Shown here: positions 38,501 through 53,500 of the stretch, piece after piece
How the letters are laid out: each line of letters begins with the position of its first letter
Numbering within the stretch: the stretch's first letter is position 1
DNA from: Prosapia bicincta
Lineage: Eukaryota > Arthropoda > Insecta > Hemiptera > Cercopidae
NCBI GenBank assembly: GCA_036971475.1
Contig: JBAIZL010000001.1
Span: forward strand, 287,178,425-287,242,424
Direction of reading: 5' to 3'
Length of the DNA stretch: 64,000 nt
Translations under genes and position numbers: made by a program
Notes under the pieces: model-generated
What the model was told of the DNA's origin: nothing
The model's database searches: none
Seen by the model: only the letters and a program-made list of their open reading frames with translations

Positions 38501-41500
38501 TATAAAGTTTGACATATTAGCTTGTATAAACATATTTAGGCCTATATCTGTTAACACAATTACCGGTTATTTGTGTTGCCTTGTAGGAATGAGGTTAGTT
38601 TTTACCTTCATAGATATTTACAATTCGGATTTATCTTATTATATAGATTCATGTACTTTGTATATTATTACTTTAATGAAGTTTGGCATATTAGCTTGTA
38701 TAAACATATTTAGGCCTATATCTTTTAACACAATTACCGGTTATTTGTGTTGCCTTGTAGGAATGAGGTTAGTGTTTACCTTCATACATATTTACAATTC
38801 GGATGTATCTTATTACATAAATTCATGTACTTTGTATATTATTACTTATATGTAGTTTTGCATATTAGCTTGTATAAACATATTTAGGTCTATATCTATA
38901 AACACAATTACATGTTATTTGTGTTGCCGTGTAGGAATGAGGTTAGTTTTTACCTTTATAGATATTTACAATTCGGATGTATCTTATTATATAGATTCAC
39001 GCAATTTGTATATTATTAATTTAATGAAGTTTGGCATATTAGCCTGTATAAACATATTTAGGCCTATATCTATTAACACAATTACATGTTATTTGTGTTG
39101 CCTCGTAGGAATGAGGTTAGTTTTTACCTTCATAGATATTTACAATTCGGATGTATCTTATTATATAGATTCACGCAATTTGTATATTATTACTTATATA
39201 AAGATTGACATATTAGCTTGTATAAACATATTTAGGCCTAAATCTGTTAACACAATTACCGGTTATTTGTGTGGCCTTGTAGGAATGAGGTTAGTTTTTA
39301 CCTTCATAGATATTTACAATTCGGATTTATCTTATTATATAGATTTACGTAATTTGTATATTATTACTTTAATGAAGCTTGGCATATTAGCTTGTATAAA
39401 CATATTTAGGCCTATATCTTTTAACACAATTACCGGTTATTTGTGTTGCCTTGTAGGAATGAGGTTAGTTTTTACCTTCATAGATATTTACAATTCGGAT
39501 GTATCTTATTATATAAATTCATGTACTTTGTATATTATTACTTATATGTAGTTTTGCATATTAGCTTGTATAAACATATTTAGGTCTATATCTATTAACA
39601 CAATTACATGTTATTTGTGTTGCCTTGTAGGAATGAGGTTAGTTTTTACCTTCATAGATATTTACAATTCGGATTTTTCTTATTATATAAATTCATGTAA
39701 TTTGTATATTATTACTTATATGTAGTTTTGCATATTAGCTTGTATAAACATATTTAGGCTTATATCTGTTAACACAATTACCGGTTATTTGTGTTGCCTT
39801 GTAGGAATGAGGTTAGTGTTTACCTTCATAGATATTTACAATTCGGATGTATCTTATTATATAAATTCATGTACTTTGTATATTATTACTTATATGTAGT
39901 TTTGCATATTAGCTTGTATAAACATATTTAGGTCTATATCTATTAACACAATTACATGTTATTTGTGTTGCCTCGTACGAATGAGGTTAGTATTTACCTT
40001 CATAGATATTTACAATTCGGATGTATCTTATTATATAGATTCACGCAATTTGTATATTATTACTTTAATGAAGTTTGGCATATTAGCCTGTATAAACATA
40101 TTTAGGCCTATATCTATTAACACAATTACATGTTATTTGTGTTGCCTCGTAGGAATGAGGTTAGTTTTTACCTTCATAGATATTTACAATTCGGATGTAT
40201 CTTATTATATAGATTCACGCAATTTGTATATTATTACTTATATAAAGTTTGACATATTAGCTTGTATAAACATATTTAGGCCTATATCTGTTAACACAAT
40301 TACCGGTTATTTGTGTTGCCTTGTAGGAATGAGGTTAGTTTTTACCTTCATAGATATTTACAATTCGGATTTATCTTATTATATAGATTCATGTACTTTG
40401 TATATTATTACTTTAATGAAGTTTGGCATATTAGCTTGTATAAACATATTTAGGCCTATATCTTTTAACACAATTACCGGTTATTTGTGTTGCCTTGTAG
40501 GAATGAGGTTAGTGTTTACCTTCATAGATATTTACAATTCGGATGTATCTTATTATATAAATTCATGTACTTTGTATATTATTACTTATATGTAGTTTTG
40601 CATATTAGCTTGTATAAACATATTTAGGTCTATATCTATTAACACAATTACATGTTATTTGTGTTGCCTCGTAGGAATGAGGTTAGTATTTACCTTCATA
40701 GATATTTACAATTCGGATGTATCTTATTATATAGATTCACGCAATTTGTATATTATTACTTTAATGAAGTTTGGCATATTAGCCTGTATAAACATATTTA
40801 GGCCTATATCTATTAACACAATTACATGTTATTTGTGTTGCCTCGTAGGAATGAGGTTAGTTTTTACCTTCATAGATATTTACAATTCGGATGTATCTTA
40901 TTATATAGATTCACGCAATTTGTATATTATTACTTATATAAAGTTTGACATATTAGCTTGTATAAACATATTTAGGCCTATATCTGTTAACACAATTACC
41001 GGTTATTTGTGCTGCCTTGTAGGAATGAGGTTAGTTTTTACCTTCACAGATATTTACAATTCGGATTTATCTTATTATATAGATTTACGTAATTTGTATA
41101 TTATTACTTTAATGAAGTTTTGGCATATTAGCTTGTATAAACATATTTAGGCCTATATCTTTTAACACAATTACCGGTTATTTGTGTTGCCTCGTAGGAA
41201 TGAGGTTAGTGTTTACCTTCATAGATATTTACAATTCGGATGTATCTTATTATATAGATTCACGCAATTTGTATATTATTACTTATATAAAGTTTGTCAT
41301 ATTAGCTTGTATAAACATATTTAGGCCTATATCTGTTAACACAATTACCGGTTATTTGTGTTGCCTTGTAGGAATGAAGTTAGTGTTTACCTTCATAGAT
41401 ATTTACAATTCGGATGTATCTTATTACATAAATTCATGTACTTTGTATATTATTACTTATATGTAGTTTTGCATATTAGCTTGTATAAACATATTTAGGT

Positions 41501-44230
41501 CTATATCTATTAACACAATTACATGTTATTTGTGTTGCCTCGTAGGAATGAGGTTAGTTTTTACCTTCATAGATATTTACAATTCGGATGTATCTTATTA
41601 TATAGATACACGCAATTTGTATATTATTACTTATATAAAGATTGACATATTAGCTTGTATAAACATATTTAGGCCTATATCTGTTAACACAATTACATGT
41701 TATTTGTGTTGCCTTGTAGGAATGAGGTTAGTTTTTACCTTCATAGATATTTACAATTCGGATGTATCTTATTATATAGATTCACGCAATTTGTATATTA
41801 TTAATTTAATGAAGTTTGGCATATTAGCCTGTATAAACATATTTAGGCCTATATCTATTAACACAATTACATGTTATTTGTGTTGCCTCGTAGGAATGAG
41901 GTTAGTTTTTACCTTCATAGATATTTACAATTCGGATGTATCTTATTATATAGATTCACGCAATTTGTATATTATTAATTTAATGAAGTTTGGCATATTA
42001 GCCTGTATAAACATATTTAGGTCTATATCTATTAACACAATTACATGTTATTTGTGTTGCCTCGTAGGAATGAGGTTAGTTTTTACCTTCATAGATATTT
42101 ACAATTCGGATGTATCTTATTATATAGATTCACGCAATTTGTATATTATTACTTATATAAAGTTTGACATATTAGCTTGTATAAACATATTTAGGCCTAT
42201 ATCTGTTAACACAATTACCGGTTATTTGTGTTGCCTTGTAGGAATGAGGTTAGTTTTTACCTTCATAGATATTTACAATTCGGATTTATCTTATTATATA
42301 GATTCATGTACTTTGTATATTATTACTTTAATGAAGTTTGGCATATTAGCTTGTATAAACATATTTAGGCCTATATCTTTTAACACAATTACCGGTTATT
42401 TGTGTTGCCTTGTAGGAATGAGGTTAGTGTTTACCTTCATACATATTTACAATTCGGATGTATCTTATTACATAAATTCATGTACTTTGTATATTATTAC
42501 TTATATGTAGTTTTGCATATTAGCCTGTATAAACATATTTAGGTCTATATCTATTAACACAATTACATGTTATTTGTGTTGCCTCGTAGGAATGAGGTTA
42601 GTTTTTACCTTCATAGATATTTACAATTCGGATGTATCTTATTATATAGATTCACGCAATTTGTATATTATTACTTATATAAAGTTTGACATATTAGCTT
42701 GTATAAACATATTTAGGCCTATATCTGTTAACACAATTACCGGTTATTTGTGTTGCCTTGTAGGAATGAGGTTAGTTTTTACCTTCATAGATATTTACAA
42801 TTCGGATTTATCTTATTATATAGATTCATGTACTTTGTATATTATTACTTTAATGAAGTTTGGCATATTAGCTTGTATAAACATATTTAGGCCTATATCT
42901 TTTAACACAATTACCGGTTATTTGTGTTGCCTTGTAGGAATGAGGTTAGTGTTTACCTTCATACATATTTACAATTCGGATGTATCTTATTACATAAATT
43001 CATGTACTTTGTATATTATTACTTATATGTAGTTTTGCATATTAGCTTGTATAAACATATTTAGGTCTATATCTATAAACACAATTACATGTTATTTGTG
43101 TTGCCGTGTAGGAATGAGGTTAGTTTTTACCTTTATAGATATTTACAATTCGGATGTATCTTATTATATAGATTCACGCAATTTGTATATTATTAATTTA
43201 ATGAAGTTTGGCATATTAGCCTGTATAAACATATTTAGGCCTATATCTATTAACACAATTACATGTTATTTGTGTTGCCTCGTAGGAATGAGGTTAGTTT
43301 TTACCTTCATAGATATTTACAATTCGGATGTATCTTATTATATAGATTCACGCAATTTGTATATTATTACTTATATAAAGATTGACATATTAGCTTGTAT
43401 AAACATATTTAGGCCTAAATCTGTTAACACAATTACCGGTTATTTGTGTTGCCTTGTAGGAATGAGGTTAGTTTTTACCTTCATAGATATTTACAATTCG
43501 GATTTATCTTATTATATAGATTTACGTAATTTGTATATTATTACTTTAATGAAGCTTGGCATATTAGCTTGTATAAACATATTTAGGCCTATATCTTTTA
43601 ACACAATTACCGGTTATTTGTGTTGCCTTGTAGGAATGAGGTTAGTTTTTACCTTCATAGATATTTACAATTCGGATGTATCTTATTATATAAATTCATG
43701 TACTTTGTATATTATTACTTATATGTAGTTTTGCATATTAGCTTGTATAAACATATTTAGGTCTATATCTATTAACACAATTACATGTTATTTGTGTTGC
43801 CTTGTAGGAATGAGGTTAGTTTTTACCTTCATAGATATTTACAATTCGGATTTTTCTTATTATATAAATTCATGTAATTTGTATATTATTACTTATATGT
43901 AGTTTTGCATATTAGCTTGTATAAACATATTTAGGCTTATATCTGTTAACACAATTACCGGTTATTTGTGTTGCCTTGTAGGAATGAGGTTAGTGTTTAC
44001 CTTCATAGATATTTACAATTCGGATGTATCTTATTATATAAATTCATGTACTTTGTATATTATTACTTATATGTAGTTTTGCATATTAGCTTGTATAAAC
44101 ATATTTAGGTCTATATCTATTAACACAATTACATGTTATTTGTGTTGCCTCGTACGAATGAGGTTAGTATTTACCTTCATAGATATTTACAATTCGGATG
44201 TATCTTATTATATAGATTCACGCAATTTGT
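35590..44230. repeat. 4,177-bp tandem duplication inside the satellite
   Basis: Blocks starting at 35786, 37005, 37353, 38397, 38919 and 39963 recur at exactly +4,177 bp with the same order of monomer variants and rare private changes. Examples are the GTACGAATGAGG variant at about 39975 and 44152, the CATACATATT variants, and the ATCTATAAACAC variant near 38895 and 43072. 4,177 equals 24 x 174 + 1, the extra base coming from one 175-bp monomer per copy (36939 and 41116). Very few differences separate the copies; one is GTGTGGCC (39271) against GTGTTGCC (43448). This is a recent event. Confidence 0.92.
35786..36481. repeat. Tetrameric higher-order unit (example)
   Basis: Four successive monomers of different type form a 696-bp unit. 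Type A: TTTAATGAAGTTTGGC, then ATCTATTAACAC and ACATGT. Type B: TATATAAAGTTTGAC, then ATCTGTTAACAC and ACCGGT. Type C: GATTTATC, then ATCTTTTAACAC and ACCGGT. Type D: ATAAATTCATGTAC, TATATGTAG and AGGTCTAT. In the open frame, D supplies the only stop (TAG), producing a 210-codon frame. The same A-B-C-D pattern ends at equivalent points about ten times across the array (for example 38919, 39963, 43096, 47790, 53359, 60321), with insertions of extra A-type monomers elsewhere. Confidence 0.85.
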
Positions 44231-47200
44231 ATATTATTACTTATATAAAGTTTGACATATTAGCTTGTATAAACATATTTAGGCCTATATCTGTTAACAC
44301 AATTACCGGTTATTTGTGCTGCCTTGTAGGAATGAGGTTAGTTTTTACCTTCATAGATATTTACAATTCGGATTTATCTTATTATATAGATTTACGTAAT
44401 TTGTATATTATTACTTATATAAAGTTTGACATATTAGCTTGTATAAACATATTTAGGCCTATATCTTTTAACACAATTACCGGTTATTTGTGTTGCCTTG
44501 TAGGAATGAGGTTAGTTTTTACCTTCATAGATATTTACAATTCGGATTTATCTTATTATATAGATTCATGTACTTTGTATATTATTACTTTAATGAAGTT
44601 TGGCATATTAGCTTGTATAAACATATTTAGGCCTATATCTTTTAACACAATTACCGGTTATTTGTGTTGCCTTGTAGGAATGAGGTTAGTGTTTACCTTC
44701 ATAGATATTTACAATTCGGATGTATCTTATTACATAAATTCATGTACTTTGTATATTATTACTTATATGTAGTTTTGCATATTAGCTTGTATAAACATAT
44801 TTAGGTCTATATCTATTAACACAATTACATGTTATTTGTGTTGCCTCGTAGGAATGAGGTTAGTATTTACCTTCATAGATATTTACAATTCGGATGTATC
44901 TTATTATATAGATTCACGCAATTTGTATATTATTACTTTAATGAAGTTTGGCATATTAGCCTGTATAAACATATTTAGGCCTATATCTGTTAACACAATT
45001 ACCGGTTATTTGTGATGCCTTGTAGGAATGAGGTTAGTGTTTACCTTCATAGATATTTACAATTCGGATGTATCTTATTATATAAATTCATGTACTTTGT
45101 ATATTATTACTTATATGTAGTTTTGCATATTAGCTTGTATAAACATATTTAGGTCTATATCTATTAACACAATTACATGTTATTTGTGTTGTAGGAATGA
45201 GGTTAGTATTTACCTTCATAGATATTTACAATTCGGATGTATCTTATTATATAGATTCACGCAATTTGTATATTATTACTTTAATGAAGTTTGGCATATT
45301 AGCCTGTATAAACATATTTAGGCCTATATCTATTAACACAATTACATGTTATTTGTGTTGCCTCGTAGGAATGAGGTTAGTTTTTACCTTCATAGATATT
45401 TACAATTCGGATGTATCTTATTATATAGATTCACGCAATTTGTATATTATTACTTATATAAAGTTTGACATATTAGCTTGTATAAACATATTTAGGCCTA
45501 TATCTGTTAACACAATTACCGGTTATTTGTGCTGCCTTGTAGGAATGAGGTTAGTTTTTACCTTCACAGATATTTACAAATCGGATTTATCTTATTATAT
45601 AGATTTACGTAATTTGTATATTATTACTTTAATGAAGTTTTGGCATATTAGCTTGTATAAACATATTTAGGCCTATATCTTTTAACACAATTACCGGTTA
45701 TTTGTGTTGCCTCGTAGGAATGAGGTTAGTGTTTACCTTCATAGATATTTACAATTCGGATGTATCTTATTATATAGATTCACGCAATTTGTATATTATT
45801 ACTTATATAAAGTTTGTCATATTAGCTTGTATAAACATATTTAGGCCTATATCTTTTAACACAATTACCGGTTATTTGTGTTGCCTTGTAGGAATGAGGT
45901 TAGTGTTTACCTTCATAGATATTTACTATTCGGATGTATCTTATTACATAAATTCATGTACTTTGTATATTATTACTTATATGTAGTTTTGCATATTAGC
46001 TTGTATAAACATATTTAGGTCTATATCTATTAACACAATTACATGTTATTTGTGTTGCCTCGTAGGAATGAGGTTAGTTTTTACCTTCATAGATATTTAC
46101 AATTCGGATGTATCTTATTATATAGATTCACGCAATTTGTATATTATTAATTTAATGAAGTTTGGCATATTAGCCTGTATAAACATATTTAGGCCTATAT
46201 CTATTAACACAATTACATGTTATTTGTGTTGCCTCGTAGGAATGAGGTTAGTTTTTACCTACATAGATATTTACAATTCGGATGTATCTTATTATATAGA
46301 TTCACGCAATTTGTATATTATTACTTATATAAAGATTGACATATTAGCTTGTATAAACATATTTAGGCCTATATCTGTTAACACAATTACCGGTTATTTG
46401 TGTTGCCTTGTAGGAATGAGGCTGGTTTTTACCTTCATAGATATTTACAATTCGGATTTATCTTATTATATAGATTTACGTAATTTGTATATTATTACTT
46501 TAATGAAGTTTGGCATATTAGCTTGTATAAACATATTTAGGCCTATATCTTTTAACACAATTACTGGTTATTTGTGTTGCCTTGTAGGAATGAGGTTAGT
46601 TTTTACCTTCATAGATATTTACAATTCGGATTTATCTTATTATATAGATTCATGTACTTTGTATATTATTACTTTAATGAAGTTTGGCATATTAGCTTGT
46701 ATAAACATATTTAGGCCTATATCTATTAACAGAATTACATGTTATTTGTGTTGCCTTGTAGGAATGAGGTTAGTTTTTACCTTCATAGATATTTACAATT
46801 CGGATGTATCTTATTATATAAATTCATGTACTTAGTATATTATTACTTATATGTAGTTTTGCATATTAGCTTGTATAAACATATTTAGGTCTATATCTAT
46901 TAACACAATTACATGTTATTTGTGTTGCCTTGTAGGAATGAGGTTAGTTTTTACCTTCATAGATATTTACAATTCGGATGTATCTTATTATATAGATTCA
47001 CGCAATTTGTATATTATTAATTTAATGAAGTTTGGCATATTAGCCTGTATAAACATATTTAGGCCTATATCTATTAACACAATTACATGTTATTTGTGTT
47101 GCCTCGTAGGAATGAGGTTAGTTTTTACCTTCATAGATATTTACAATTCGGATGTATCTTATTATATAGATTCACGCAATTTGTATATTATTAATTTAAT

Positions 47201-50200
47201 GAAGTTTGGCATATTAGCCTGTATAAACATATTTAGGTCTATATCTATTAACACAATTACATGTTATTTGTGTTGCCTCGTAGGAATGAGGTTAGTTTTT
47301 ACCTTCATAGATATTTACAATTCGGATGTATCTTATTATATAGATTCACGCAATTTGTATATTATTACTTATATAAAGTTTGACATATTAGCTTGTATAA
47401 ACATATTTAGGCCTATATCTGTTAACACAATTACCGGTTATTTGTGTTGCCTTGTAGGAATGAGGTTAGTTTTTACCTTCATAGATATTTACAATTCGGA
47501 TTTATCTTATTATATAGATTCATGTACTTTGTATATTATTACTTTAATGAAGTTTGGCATATTAGCTTGTATAAACATATTTAGGCCTATATCTTTTAAC
47601 ACAATTACCGGTTATTTGTGTTGCCTTGTAGGAATGAGGTTAGTGTTTACCTTCATACATATTTACAATTCGGATGTATCTTATTACATAAATTCATGTA
47701 CTTTGTATATTATTACTTATATGTAGTTTTGCATATTAGCTTGTATAAACATATTTAGGTCTATATCTATTAACACAATTACATGTTATTTGTGTTGCCG
47801 TGTAGGAATGAGGTTAGTTTTTACCTTTATAGATATTTACAATTCGGATGTATCTTATTATATAGATTCACGCAATTTGTATATTATTAATTTAATGAAG
47901 TTTGGCATATTAGCCTGTATAAACATATTTAGGCCTATATCTATTAACACAATTACATGTTATTTGTGTTGCCTCGTAGGAATGAGGTTAGTTTTTACCT
48001 TCATAGATATTTACAATTCGGATGTATCTTATTATATAGATTCACGCAATTTGTATATTATTACTTATATAAAGATTGACATATTAGCTTGTATAAACAT
48101 ATTTAGGCCTAAATCTGTTAACACAATTACCGGTTATTTGTGTTGCCTTGTAGGAATGAGGTTAGTTTTTACCTTCATAGATATTTACAATTCGGATTTA
48201 TCTTATTATATAGATTTACGTAATTTGTATATTATTACTTTAATGAAGCTTGGCATATTAGCTTGTATAAACATATTTAGGCCTATATCTTTTAACACAA
48301 TTACCGGTTATTTGTGTTGCCTTGTAGGAATGAGGTTAGTTTTTACCTTCATAGATATTTACAATTCGGATGTATCTTATTATATAAATTCATGTACTTT
48401 GTATATTATTACTTATATGTAGTTTTCATATTAGCTTGTATGAACATATTTAGGTCTATATCTATTAACACAATTACATGTTATTTGTGTTGCCTTGTAG
48501 GAATGAGGTTAGTTTTTACCTTCATAGATATTTACAATTCGGATTTTTCTTATTATATAAATTCATGTAATTTGTATATTATTACTTATATGTAGTTTTG
48601 CATATTAGCTTGTATAAACATATTTAGGCTTATATCTGTTAACACAATTACCGGTTATTTGTGTTGCCTTGTAGGAATGAGGTTAGTGTTTACCTTCATA
48701 GATATTTACAATTCGGATGTATCTTATTATATAAATTCATGTACTTTGTATATTATTACTTATATGTAGTTTTGCATATTAGCTTGTATAAACATATTTA
48801 GGTCTATATTTATTAACACAATTACATGTTATTTGTGTTGCCTCGTAGGAATGAGGTTAGTATTTACCTTCATAGATATTTACAATTCGGATGTATCTTA
48901 TTATATAGATTCACGCAATTTGTATATTATTACTTTAATGAAGTTTGGCATATTAGCCTGTATAAACATATTTAGGCCTATATCTATTAACACAATTACA
49001 TGTTATTTGTGTTGCCTCGTAGGAATGAGGTTAGTTTTTACCTTCATAGATATTTACAAATCGGATGTATCTTATTATATAGATTCACGCAATTTGTATA
49101 TTATTACTTATATAAGGTTTGACATATTAGCTTGTATAAACATATTTAGGCCTATATCTGTTAACACAATTACCGGTTATTTGTGCTGCCTTGTAGGAAT
49201 GAGGTTAGTTTTTACCTTCATAGATATTTACAATTCGGATTTATCTTATTATATAGATTTACGTAATTTGTATATTATTACTTATATAAAGTTTGACATA
49301 TTAGCTTGTATAAACATATTTAGGCCTATATCTTTTAACACAATTACCGGTTATTTGTGTTGCCTTGTAGGAATGAGGTTAGTGTTTACCTTCATAGATA
49401 TTTACAATTCGGATGTATCTTATTACATAAATTCATGTACTTTGTATATTATTACTTATATGTAGTTTTGCATATTAGCTTGTATAAACATATTTAGGTC
49501 TATATCTATTAACACAATTACATGTTATTTGTGTTGCCTCGTAGGAATGAGGTTAGTATTTACCTTCATAGATATTTACAATTCGGATGTATCTTATTAT
49601 ATAGATTCACGCAATTTGTATATTATTACTTTAATGAAGTTTGGCATATTAGCCTGTATAAACATATTTAGGCCTATATCTGTTAACACAATTACCGGTT
49701 ATTTGTGATGCCTTGTAGGAATGAGGTTAGTGTTTACCTTCATAGATATTTACAATTCGGATGTATCTTATTATATAAATTCATGTACTTTGTATATTAT
49801 TACTTATATGTAGTTTTGCATATTAGCTTGTATAAACATATTTAGGTCTATATCTATTAACACAATTACATGTTATTTGTGTTGCCTCGTAGGAATGAGG
49901 TTAGTTTTTACCTTCATAGATATTTACAATTCGGATGTATCTTATTATATAGATTCACGCAATTTGTATATTATTACTTATATAAAGTTTGACATATTAG
50001 CTTGTATAAACATATTTAGGCCTATATCTGTTAACACAATTACCGGTTATTTGTGCTGCCTTGTAGGAATGTGGTTAGTTTTTACCTTCACAGATATTTA
50101 CAATTCGGATTTATCTTATTATATAGATTTACGTAATTTGTATATTATTACTTTAATGAAGTTTTGGCATATTAGCTTGTATAAACATATTTAGGCCTAT

Positions 50201-50519
50201 ATCTTTTAACACAATTACCGGTTATTTGTGTTGCCTCGTAGGAATGAGGTTAGTGTTTACCTTCATAGATATTTACAATTCGGATGTATCTTATTATATA
50301 GATTCACGCAATTTGTATATTATTACTTATATAAAGTTTGTCATATTAGCTTGTATAAACATATTTAGGCCTATATCTTTTAACACAATTACCGGTTATT
50401 TGTGTTGCCTTGTAGGAATGATTTTAGTGTTTACCTTCATAGATATTTACAATTCGGATGTATCTTATTACATAAATTCATGTACTTTGTATATTATTAC
50501 TTATATGTAGTTTTGCATA

Positions 50520-53500
50520 TTAGCTTGTATAAACATATTTAGGTCTATATCTATTAACACAATTACTTGTTATTTGTGTTGCCTCGTAGGAATGAGGTTA
50601 GTTTTTACCTTCATAGATATTTACAATTCGGATGTATCTTATTATATAGATTCACACAATTTGTATATTATTAATTTAATGAAGTTTGGCATATTAGCCT
50701 GTATAAACATATTTAGGCCTATATATATTAACACAATTACATGTTATTTGTGTTGCCTCGTAGGAATGAGGTTAGTTTTTACCTTCATAGATATTTACAA
50801 TTCGGATGTATCTTATTATATAGATTCACGCAATTTGTATATTATTACTTATATAAAGATTGACATATTAGCTTGTATAAACATATTTAGGCCTATATCT
50901 GTAAACACAATTACCGGTTATTTGTGTTGCCTTGTAGGAATGAGGCTGGTTTTTACCTTCATAGATATTTACAATTCGGATTTATCTTATTATATAGATT
51001 TACGTAATTTGTATATTATTACTTTAATGAAGTTTGGCATATTAGCTTGTATAAACATATTTAGGCCTATATCTTTTAACACAATTACCGGTTATTTGTG
51101 TTGCCTTGTAGGAATGAGGTTAGTTTTTACCTTCATAGATATTTACAATTCGGATGTATCTTATTATATAAATTCATGTACTTAGTATATTATTACTTAT
51201 ATGTAGTTTTGCATATTAGCTTGTATAAACATATTTAGGTCTATATCTATTAACACAATTACATGTTATTTGTGTTGCCTTGTAGGAATGAGGTTAGTTT
51301 TTACCTTCATAGATATTTACAATTCGGATTTTTCTTATTATATAAATTCATGTAATTTGTATATTATTACTTATATGTAGTTTGGCATATTAGCTTGTAT
51401 AAACATATTTAGGTCTATATCTATTAACACAATTACATGTTATTTGTGTTGCCTCGTAGGAATGAGGTTAGTTTTTACCTTCATAGATATTTACAATTCG
51501 GATGTATCTTATTATATAGATTCACGCAATTTGTATATTATTAATTTAATGAAGTTTGGCATATTAGCCTGTATAAACATATTTAGGCCTATATCTATTA
51601 ACACAATTACATGTTATTTGTGTTGCCTCGTAGGAATGAGGTTAGTTTTTACCTTCATAGATATTTACAATTCGGATGTATCTTATTATATAGATTCACG
51701 CAATTTGTATATTATTACTTATATAAGGTTTGACATATTAGCTTGTATAAACATATTTAGGCCTATATCTGTTAACACAATTACCGGTTATTTGTGCTGC
51801 CTTGTAGGAATGAGGTTAGTTTTTACCTTCACAGATATTTACAATTCGGATTTATCTTATTATATAGATTTACGTAATTTGTATATTATTACTTTAATGA
51901 AGGTTTGGCATATTAGCTTGTATAAACATATTTAGGCCTATATCTTTTAACACAATTACCGGTTATTTGTGTTGCCTCGTAGGAATGAGGTTAGTGTTTA
52001 CCTTCATAGATATTTACAATTCGGATGTATCTTATTATATAGATTCACGCAATTTGTATATTATTACCTATATAAAGTTTGTCATATTAGCTTGTATAAA
52101 CATATTTAGGCCTATATCTGTTAACACAATTACCGGTTATTTGTGTTGCCTTGTAGGAATGAGGTTAGTTTTTACCTTCATAGATATTTACAATTCGGAT
52201 TTATCTTATTATATAGATTCATGTACTTTGTATATTATTACTTTAATGAAGTTTGGCATATTAGCTTGTATAAACATATTTAGGCCTATATCTTTTAACA
52301 CAATTACCGGTTATTTGTGTTGCCTTGTAGGAATGAGGTTAGTGTTTACCTTCATAGATATTTACAATTCGGATGTATCTTATTACATAAATTCATGTAC
52401 TTTGTATATTATTACTTATATGTAGTTTTGCATATTAGCTTGTATAAACATATTTAGGTCTATATCTATTAACACAATTACATGTTATTTGTGTTGCCTC
52501 GTAGGAATGAGGTTAGTTTTTACCTTCATAGATATTTACAATTCGGATGTATCTTATTATATAGATTCACGCAATTTGTATATTATTAATTTAATGAAGT
52601 TTGGCATATTAGCCTGTATAAACATATTTAGGCCTATATATATTAACACAATTACATGTTATTTGTGTTGCCTCGTAGGAATGAGGTTAGTTTTTACCTT
52701 CATAGATATTTACAATTCGGATGTATCTTATTATATAGATTCACGCAATTTGTATATTATTACTTATATAAAGATTGACATATTAGCTTGTATAAACATA
52801 TTTAGGCCTATATCTGTTAACACAATTACCGGTTAATTGTGTTGCCTTGTAGGAATGAGGCTGGTTTTTACATTCACAGATATTTACAATTCGGATTTAT
52901 CTTATTATATAGATTTACGTAATTTGTATATTATTACTTTAATGAAGTTTGGCATATTAGCTTGTATAAACATATTTAGGCCTATATCTTTTAACACAAT
53001 TACCGGTTATTTGTGTTGCCTTGTAGGAATGAGGTTAGTTTTTACCTTCATAGATATTTACAATTCGGATGTATCTTATTATATAAATTCATGTACTTAG
53101 TATATTATTACTTATATGTAGTTTTGCATATTAGCTTGTATAAACATATTTAGGTCTATATCTATTAACACAATTACATGTTATTTGTGTTGCCTTGTAG
53201 GAATGAGGTTAGTTTTTACCTTCATAGATATTTACAATTCGGATTTTTCTTATTATATAAATTCATGTAATTTGTATATTATTACTTATATGTAGTGTGG
53301 CATATTAGCTTGTATAAACATATTTAGGTCTATATCTATTAACACAATTACATGTTATTTGTGTTGCCTCGTAGGAATGAGGTTAGTTTTTACCTTCATA
53401 GATATTTACAATTCGGATGTATCTTATTATATAGATTCACGCAATTTGTATATTATTAATTTAATGAAGTTTGGCATATTAGCCTGTATAAACATATTTA

